Source: an uncultured Candidatus Planktophila sp. | Lineage (GTDB): Bacteria > Actinomycetota > Actinomycetes > Nanopelagicales > Nanopelagicaceae | DNA: 10,264 nt | Assembly (NCBI GenBank): GCA_937927965.1 | Contig: CALEZA010000010.1 | Location: forward strand, 1 to 10,264 | Direction of reading: 5' to 3' | Shown here: one piece after another, positions 5,987 to 10,264 of the stretch | How positions within the stretch are numbered: the first letter of the stretch is position 1 | Layout of the letters: the number at the start of each line of letters is the position of its first letter | Notes under the pieces: generated by a model | What the model was told of the DNA's origin: nothing | Database searches by the model: none | The model's input: only the letters and a program-made list of their open reading frames with translations | Program-made: the position numbers and the translations under genes

Positions 5987-6076
5987 GTGGGCGAAGGTGA
6001 GCCTTTTCACCTTTAAATCGGGGTAAAAACGGTCCATCTGGAGACCCAAAAGTAGGTTTTATACGCGGTATTCAGG

Positions 6077-6082
6077 AATAAT
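6077..6082 (+). promoter_or_regulatory. Candidate -10 element of the ctaE-qcrCAB operon
   Basis: AATAAT ends 7 nt before the ATG of ctaE at 6090, close to the spacing seen at the leaderless starts elsewhere in the window. The first base departs from consensus, and no clear -35 hexamer is present 16-18 nt upstream. No Shine-Dalgarno site precedes the ATG, which also fits leaderless initiation. The rest of the divergent region (5987-6076) shows only short imperfect repeats such as GGTC/GACC around 6031-6046. Confidence 0.35.
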
Positions 6083-6089
6083 CGCCCCT

Positions 6090-6713
6090 ATGACCAGCAT
6101 GAGCGCACACCACAAGATCACTCGCCCTAACTTGGTTGCAGTAGGAACTATCGTCTGGCTCTCCTCAGAGCTGATGTTCTTCGCTGCACTCTTTGCAATG
6201 TACTTCACGACTCGTGCAGTGCAGGGACCAGCTGAGTGGTTGGTGCACACATCCGTTCTGAATATTCCTTTTGCAGTCCTTAATACAACTGTTCTTGTTC
6301 TCTCATCTGTCACATGTCAGTTTGGTGTCTTCGCCGCTGAGCGCTACCAAGCTCGTCGCACCGCATCACTTCTGAATCTCAAGTACTGGGGCATGCGCGA
6401 GTGGTTCGCTCTCACATTCCTTATGGGTGGATTCTTTATCGCAGGTCAGATTTACGAGTATGCACACTTGGTTCAAGAGGGACTCACACTCTCATCTTCT
6501 GCATATGGTTCTGTCTTCTATCTTGCAACTGGCTTCCATGGACTCCATGTGACTGGTGGCTTGATTGCATTTCTTATCGTTCTACTTCGTGTGGCGAGGG
6601 CTCGTCGCTTTACCCAGAGCCAAGCGACAACTGCAATTGTGGTCTCTTACTACTGGCACTTTGTGGATGTTGTCTGGATCGCTCTCTTCTCCGCTATCTA
6701 TTTGATTAAGTAA
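6090..6713 (+). CDS. ctaE: Cytochrome c oxidase subunit III (aa3-type)
   Basis: This 207-residue inner-membrane subunit of the aa3 cytochrome c oxidase is shorter than mitochondrial subunit III and has five predicted membrane spans (about 16-40, 54-84, 102-126, 138-170, 180-205), the usual bacterial form without the first two helices. Conserved features are [14 protein letters not shown] (23-36) with the buried E27, [10 protein letters not shown] (148-157) and [10 protein letters not shown] (187-196). Subunit III stabilises the catalytic subunit and its proton uptake. Catalytic subunits I and II are not in the window. It heads the operon with qcrCAB, ending 14 nt before qcrC, an arrangement found across actinobacteria. 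ATG 6090 is favoured over ATG 6099 by the upstream -10-like hexamer. Confidence 0.96.
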   Translation: MTSMSAHHKITRPNLVAVGTIVWLSSELMFFAALFAMYFTTRAVQGPAEWLVHTSVLNIPFAVLNTTVLVLSSVTCQFGVFAAERYQARRTASLLNLKYWGMREWFALTFLMGGFFIAGQIYEYAHLVQEGLTLSSSAYGSVFYLATGFHGLHVTGGLIAFLIVLLRVARARRFTQSQATTAIVVSYYWHFVDVVWIALFSAIYLIK

Positions 6714-6720
6714 AGGAAGG
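6712..6720 (+). promoter_or_regulatory. Ribosome binding site deciding the GTG start of qcrC
   Basis: AAAGGAAGG lies 7 nt before GTG 6728 and overlaps the ctaE stop region. It is the strongest Shine-Dalgarno-like site noted in the window. It supports the GTG start and contrasts with the leaderless starts of the first genes in each unit. Confidence 0.75.
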
Positions 6721-6727
6721 AAATTTC

Positions 6728-7519
6728 GTGAAGCGTCTATCGCGTCTCCGTCGACACCGTGCTGCAGGTCCACTCCTGTTGATCTTTGCACTTCTCTCGA
6801 TTGGAACAACCTTCCAAGTCGCAGGAGCTGTTACCAATACAACTCCAACAACAGCCGATCGTTCAGCAACCATTGAAGAAGGCAAGCAGATCTTCCTTAA
6901 GGGATGTTCTTCATGCCACGGACTCAACGCAGAGGGTGGAGCGATTGCACCATCGCTGATTGGTGTTGGAGCGGCATCTGTGGACTTCCAGGTTGGAACA
7001 GGTCGCATGCCTATGGCCGATATGAGCACACAGGCAATGCGTAAGGCTGTTGTCTATACCCCCGCTGAAATCAATGCGCTAGCAACTTATGTGGCATCTC
7101 TTGCTCCAGGACCTGAAGTTCCTGGCGATGAAGTACTCAATTATGAGCGCGATGGCTCTGTTGCAGAGGGCGGTGAACTTTTCCGCACTAACTGCGCGAT
7201 GTGCCACAACTTCGCTGGTCAAGGTGGAGCTCTCACTCAAGGTAAGTACGCACCTACTTTGATGGGTGTTGAACCAAAGCATATTTATGAAGCGATGATT
7301 ACTGGCCCACAATCAATGCCAGTATTTAGCGATAAGACACTCACACCAGAGGAAAAGCTCTCCATCATCAAGTGGATTAAGGCTGCAGAGGCTGAGCCAC
7401 AACTTGGTGGAGCAGCGCTGGGTCGTGTGGGTCCAGTAACAGAAGGCCTCTTGGCATGGACACTAGGAATCGGATTGCTCATTGGTGTAGCAGTCTGGTT
7501 GGCGATGAAAGCGAGATAG
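6728..7519 (+). CDS. qcrC: Di-heme cytochrome c subunit of the bc1 complex
   Basis: This 263-residue subunit replaces cytochrome c1 in actinobacteria and also acts as the electron shuttle to the aa3 oxidase. Residues 14-35 form a hydrophobic N-terminal signal/anchor after a basic MKRLSRLRRHR start. Two c-type domains follow: CSSCH (C60, C63, H64) and CAMCH (C156, C159, H160). Candidate axial methionines are M94 or M96 in GRMPM and M197 in QSMPVF. A C-terminal membrane helix spans about 241-260 and ends KAR inside. The heme domains face outside the membrane. The fused two-heme design is the known basis of the bc1-aa3 supercomplex lacking soluble cytochrome c. The start is GTG with a strong Shine-Dalgarno site. 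qcrA begins 3 nt after the stop. Confidence 0.97.
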   Translation: MKRLSRLRRHRAAGPLLLIFALLSIGTTFQVAGAVTNTTPTTADRSATIEEGKQIFLKGCSSCHGLNAEGGAIAPSLIGVGAASVDFQVGTGRMPMADMSTQAMRKAVVYTPAEINALATYVASLAPGPEVPGDEVLNYERDGSVAEGGELFRTNCAMCHNFAGQGGALTQGKYAPTLMGVEPKHIYEAMITGPQSMPVFSDKTLTPEEKLSIIKWIKAAEAEPQLGGAALGRVGPVTEGLLAWTLGIGLLIGVAVWLAMKAR

Positions 7520-7522
7520 GTA

Positions 7523-8515
7523 ATGTCTAACGAGATCGAACTCATTAAAGATCCAGGGCTTCCTGAGCACATTCATCGTCGCGCCGACTTAGATGAAAAG
7601 TATGCAAAGCGTGCTGAGAACCAAGTAGCAATTCTCTTTATGCTCTCTGCAGTAGGAACTCTCCTACTCATCTTCTCTTATATCTTTATTGATACAGATT
7701 CCTTTATCTTCATTCCTGTAATGGGCGAAGTGAACTCTCATCAATTGTTCCTCGGCCTTGGTATGGCGATGGCTCTCTTCTTTATTGGAGCAGGTGCTAT
7801 CCACTGGGCGAAGACTCTGATGCCAGATCACGAAGTGATTGCAGAGCGCCATGAATTTCGTTCCCCTGATGAAGATCGTGAAGAGTTTGTAAAGACTGTT
7901 AAGTCAGGCGCAGGTGCTGCAGGTCTTGGCCGTCGCCCTTTGATTAAGCGCACTCTCGGATTGGCACTAGGTCTTTCAGGACTTACTCCCCTGCTGCTCC
8001 TTCGTGATTTAGGTCCTCTTCCAGAAGATGAACTTACAAAGACATCCTGGAAGGCTGGAACTCGCCTTGTGACCGATCCAGGCGATCGTCCAATTAAGGC
8101 AACAGACCTTGAAGTGGGAGCTGTCGCGCAGACTCTTCCAGAGCTTGCAGAGGGTGAGCACCGCACACTCAATGACATTGCAAAGGATGCTGTTCTTCTG
8201 ATTCGTCTTCGCCCTGAGGAGTTCAACCTTGATGCAGAGCGTCTTTCATGGACTCATGAAGGCATCATCGCCTTCTCCAAGATCTGCTCTCACATGGGTT
8301 GTGCTGTAGCCCTCTACGAGCAGCAAACAAAACACCTTCTCTGCCCTTGCCACCAATCCACTTTTGATGTGACAAGAGCTGCCAAGGTTATCTTTGGACC
8401 AGCGGCCCGACCACTGCCACAATTAGCCATCACTGTTGACTCTGAGGGTTACCTCGTAGCACAGGCACCATTTAACGAACCTGTAGGACCTAGCTTCTGG
8501 GAGCGCTCATCATGA
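7523..8515 (+). CDS. qcrA: Rieske iron-sulfur subunit of the bc1 complex
   Basis: This 330-residue Rieske protein carries a [2Fe-2S] cluster that takes electrons from quinol at the Qo site and passes them to QcrC. The cluster motifs are CSHMGC (255-260) and CPCHQS (274-279). C255, H257, C274 and H277 are the ligands, and C260-C276 should form the stabilising disulfide. The long N-terminal region has two membrane spans (about 35-56 and 74-97) and a third at 143-160. The third follows GRRPLIKR (136-143), a twin-arginine-type motif. In Streptomyces such three-span Rieske proteins are known to need both Sec and Tat. It starts 3 nt after qcrC with a weak GAGATAGG site, and its TGA overlaps the qcrB ATG by 4 nt (ATGA). 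Confidence 0.96.
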   Translation: MSNEIELIKDPGLPEHIHRRADLDEKYAKRAENQVAILFMLSAVGTLLLIFSYIFIDTDSFIFIPVMGEVNSHQLFLGLGMAMALFFIGAGAIHWAKTLMPDHEVIAERHEFRSPDEDREEFVKTVKSGAGAAGLGRRPLIKRTLGLALGLSGLTPLLLLRDLGPLPEDELTKTSWKAGTRLVTDPGDRPIKATDLEVGAVAQTLPELAEGEHRTLNDIAKDAVLLIRLRPEEFNLDAERLSWTHEGIIAFSKICSHMGCAVALYEQQTKHLLCPCHQSTFDVTRAAKVIFGPAARPLPQLAITVDSEGYLVAQAPFNEPVGPSFWERSS

Positions 8516-10101
8516 CAGCACGCGAGAGAATTGCAGGCAATGTTGCGGGATATGTAGATGACCGCACAGGTGCTGCGAAGTGGATGAAGAAGAACCTCAC
8601 CAAGGTCTTCCCTGATCACTGGTCGTTTCTTCTTGGTGAAATCTGCCTCTACTCCTTCATCATCCTTCTGCTCTCAGGAACATACCTCACATTCTGGTTT
8701 GATCCTTCACAGCGTGAAGTGATCTATGAAGGTTCATACGAACCTCTCAATGGTTTGAAGATGTCGGCTGCATATGCATCGACCTTGGATCTCTCCTTTG
8801 AAGTTCGTGGTGGTCTCTTGATGCGTCAAATTCACCACTGGGCAGCGTTGATCTTTATGGTGGGTATTGTTGTTCACCTCTTGCGCGTCTACTTCACTGG
8901 AGCATTCCGCAAGCCACGCGAATTCAACTGGATTATTGGTGTTGGACTTTTGACACTTGGAATCGTTGAAGGATTCCTAGGTTACTCACTTCCTGATGAT
9001 CTCTTGTCAGGTACTGGTATCCGTATTGCTGAAGCAATTATTCAGGCTATACCTGTCGTTGGTTCATACCTTGCATTCTTCGCCTTTGGTGGAGCGTTCC
9101 CAGGTGAATCATTTATCCCTCGAATCTACACAGTGCATGTGCTCTTGCTGCCTGGAATCTTCTTGGCTTTGATCACCGTTCACTTGATGCTCGTCTGGTA
9201 CCAGAAGCACACACAATTTCCTGGTCCAGGTCGCACAGAGAAGAATGTTGTTGGCTATCCATTGATGCCTGTCTATATGGCTAAAGCTGGAGGCTTCTTC
9301 TTTATCGTCTTTGGAGTGACAGCATTTCTTGGAGCTGTGGCTTCCATCAACCCAATCTGGCTCTACGGTCCATACACGCCAGGACAGATTTCAGCAGGTT
9401 CCCAACCTGACTGGTACATGGGCTGGCTCGATGGTTTGGTTCGCATGGCTCCCCCACTCGAGACTCATGCATTTGGATACACAATTTCATGGAATATCTT
9501 GATCCCAGGATTGATTCTTCCAGGAATTATGTTCACTCTCCTTGCTCTCTATCCATTCATTGAGTCTTGGGCAACGGGAGACAAGCGTGAGCATCACCTC
9601 CTTGATCGTCCACGCAACGCACCTAACCGCACAGCAATCGGTGCAATGGCGCTCACATTCACTCTTGTCTGTCTGCTCAATGGTGGAAATGACATCATCG
9701 CAACAACATTCCGTCTCACCATCAATCAAATGATGTGGTTCTCGCGCATCGCTGTTGTTGTCTTGCCTCCAATCGCTTTCATCGTGACAAAGCGCATCTG
9801 TCTCTCGCTTCAGAGAGCGGACCGCGAACTAGTTCTTCACGGCAAGGAAACTGGCCGACTTGTTCGCCTTCCACATGGTGAATTTGTAGAAGTTCATGAG
9901 CCAATCTCTGCTGAGAAGGCTTGGACGCTTACTTCACACGAGCAACTTGCTCCTCTTGAAATTTCAGAATATGACGCGTCAGGTGTTCGTCTTCCAGGAT
10001 CTCTCAAGAATAAGATTCGTAACAGAATCTCTCGCGCAAATGCAGTTGCTGTTCCTAAGGCAACTGAATCAGAGCGCAAGGAGCTAGAAGGACATCACTA
10101 A
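8512..10101 (+). CDS. qcrB: Cytochrome b subunit of the bc1 complex
   Basis: This 529-residue membrane subunit oxidises and reduces quinone using hemes bL and bH. Likely ligands are H108 and H122 in helix B (spacing 14) and H209 and H224 in helix D (spacing 15). The one-residue-longer helix D spacing is like cytochrome b6. The Qo loop motif appears as PDWY (299-302) in place of mitochondrial PEWY, as usual in actinobacteria. GYSLPDDLLSGTG (157-169) is in the helix C/cd region. Multiple membrane helices run from about 38 to 428. A roughly 100-residue soluble tail (430-529), rich in charged residues, is typical of actinobacterial QcrB. GGGAG at 8499-8503 is a good ribosome site 8 nt before the ATG. 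The TAA overlaps the convergent transporter stop by 4 nt. Confidence 0.97.
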   Translation: MTARERIAGNVAGYVDDRTGAAKWMKKNLTKVFPDHWSFLLGEICLYSFIILLLSGTYLTFWFDPSQREVIYEGSYEPLNGLKMSAAYASTLDLSFEVRGGLLMRQIHHWAALIFMVGIVVHLLRVYFTGAFRKPREFNWIIGVGLLTLGIVEGFLGYSLPDDLLSGTGIRIAEAIIQAIPVVGSYLAFFAFGGAFPGESFIPRIYTVHVLLLPGIFLALITVHLMLVWYQKHTQFPGPGRTEKNVVGYPLMPVYMAKAGGFFFIVFGVTAFLGAVASINPIWLYGPYTPGQISAGSQPDWYMGWLDGLVRMAPPLETHAFGYTISWNILIPGLILPGIMFTLLALYPFIESWATGDKREHHLLDRPRNAPNRTAIGAMALTFTLVCLLNGGNDIIATTFRLTINQMMWFSRIAVVVLPPIAFIVTKRICLSLQRADRELVLHGKETGRLVRLPHGEFVEVHEPISAEKAWTLTSHEQLAPLEISEYDASGVRLPGSLKNKIRNRISRANAVAVPKATESERKELEGHH

Positions 10102-10264
10102 CGCTTCTGCACTAAAGCAACCCCCAGAGCTGTCATGGCAATGCCAATGATCGCCTGGGGGTTTAGCTTTTCTCCAAAGAGCAAGAATGCTTGCACTGCG
10201 GTCGTTGGCGGAACTAAATAGAGCAAACTAGATACACGAGCTGCACTTCCACGTGTCAACATCC
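10098..10264 (-). CDS. EamA/DMT-family transporter, C-terminal end only
   Basis: This is the last 54 residues of a minus-strand gene whose start lies beyond the window. The reading frame from 10262 to the TAG at 10098 gives RGSAARVSSLLYLVPPTTAV, then AFLLFGEKLNPQAIIGIA and a final helix ending LVQKR. The segment with paired prolines after a hydrophobic run, a short GEKL turn and one last helix is characteristic of the tenth-helix end of EamA (DMT superfamily) permeases, whose substrates are often amino acids or metabolites. The product would be an inner-membrane exporter. The short C-terminal QKR is basic, as expected for a cytoplasmic end. The stop overlaps the qcrB stop by 4 nt, and a long hairpin lies inside the coding end. 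The substrate is unknown. Confidence 0.82.
   Translation of the reverse strand, partial: MLTRGSAARVSSLLYLVPPTTAVQAFLLFGEKLNPQAIIGIAMTALGVALVQKR
10114..10170 (+). terminator. Long hairpin, candidate terminator of ctaE-qcrCAB
   Basis: AACCCCCAG (10119-10127) and CTGGGGGTT (10155-10163) are a perfect 9-bp inverted repeat. The stem extends outward as AAAGC (10114-10118) pairing with GCTTT (10166-10170), leaving a 2-nt TA bulge. Inside, TCATGGC and GCC-A-ATGA (10133-10150) form a further bulged stem. The T-rich stretch TTTTC (10168-10172) follows on the + strand. It starts 13 nt after the qcrB stop and lies entirely within the end of the convergent transporter gene. Confidence 0.6.

Noticed and set aside
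5975..6049. N-terminal extension of the receiver-like protein (start at 6049)
   Set aside because: The receiver pattern begins right after the ATG at 5974, which has TACTAT 6 nt upstream. The extension would occupy most of the divergent promoter region.
7828..8226. Minus-strand arginine/serine-rich open frame inside qcrA
   Set aside because: The biased composition is a by-product of the opposite-strand codons of qcrA.
1..10264. CRISPR arrays, insertion sequences, integrase or phage genes near the tRNA
   Set aside because: No spaced direct repeats, transposase-like frames, terminal inverted repeats or tRNA-derived direct repeats (attachment sites) were found. The tRNA neighbourhood shows no integrated element within the window.

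Overview
The window looks like a piece of a compact, moderate-GC actinobacterial chromosome. The strongest evidence is the block ctaE-qcrC-qcrA-qcrB (6090-10101, + strand). It encodes cytochrome c oxidase subunit III, a di-heme cytochrome c, a three-membrane-segment Rieske protein, and a cytochrome b with a long C-terminal tail. This is the actinobacterial form of the bc1-aa3 respiratory module. From memory, trpD and a DnaQ-type exonuclease gene flank the same block in Mycobacterium tuberculosis, and both are found here. Genes touch or overlap nearly everywhere (4-nt ATGA overlaps, convergent overlaps of 11 and 59 nt), and base composition is well below that of Streptomyces or Mycobacterium. 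I infer a streamlined actinobacterium, plausibly a freshwater acI/Nanopelagicales-type lineage, but the sequence alone does not prove this.

Layout. 1-54: 3' part of tRNA-Val(GAC). 63-260: a promoter-small ORF-hairpin unit that may encode a 37-residue membrane peptide. 342-1736 (+): FMN-dependent nitronate monooxygenase-family protein. 3808-1726 (-): a three-gene operon of alpha/beta hydrolase, MpaB/DUF2236-type oxygenase and HIT-family hydrolase. 3856-4545 (+): DEDDh exonuclease, divergent from the hydrolase operon. 5974-4487 (-): receiver-like protein followed by trpD. 6090-10101 (+): ctaE-qcrCAB. 10264-10098 (-): C-terminal end of an EamA/DMT transporter, with a long hairpin inside its coding end that could terminate the qcr operon.

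How it works together. CtaE, QcrC, QcrA and QcrB belong to one electron-transfer supercomplex that passes electrons from quinol through cytochrome b, the Rieske cluster and the two c-hemes of QcrC to the aa3 oxidase. TrpD makes the tryptophan precursor phosphoribosyl-anthranilate, and its link to the respiratory genes is positional. The receiver-like protein is divergent from ctaE and upstream of trpD.

The most useful regulatory observation is that four transcription-unit starts carry TANNNT exactly 6 nt before the ATG, and ctaE has a similar hexamer at 7 nt. This is the expected layout for leaderless mRNAs. Internal operon genes rely instead on Shine-Dalgarno sites or ATGA overlaps. No CRISPR array, insertion sequence, prophage or clear defence system is visible. 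The best candidates for something undescribed are the small ORF after the tRNA and the degenerate receiver protein between trpD and ctaE.
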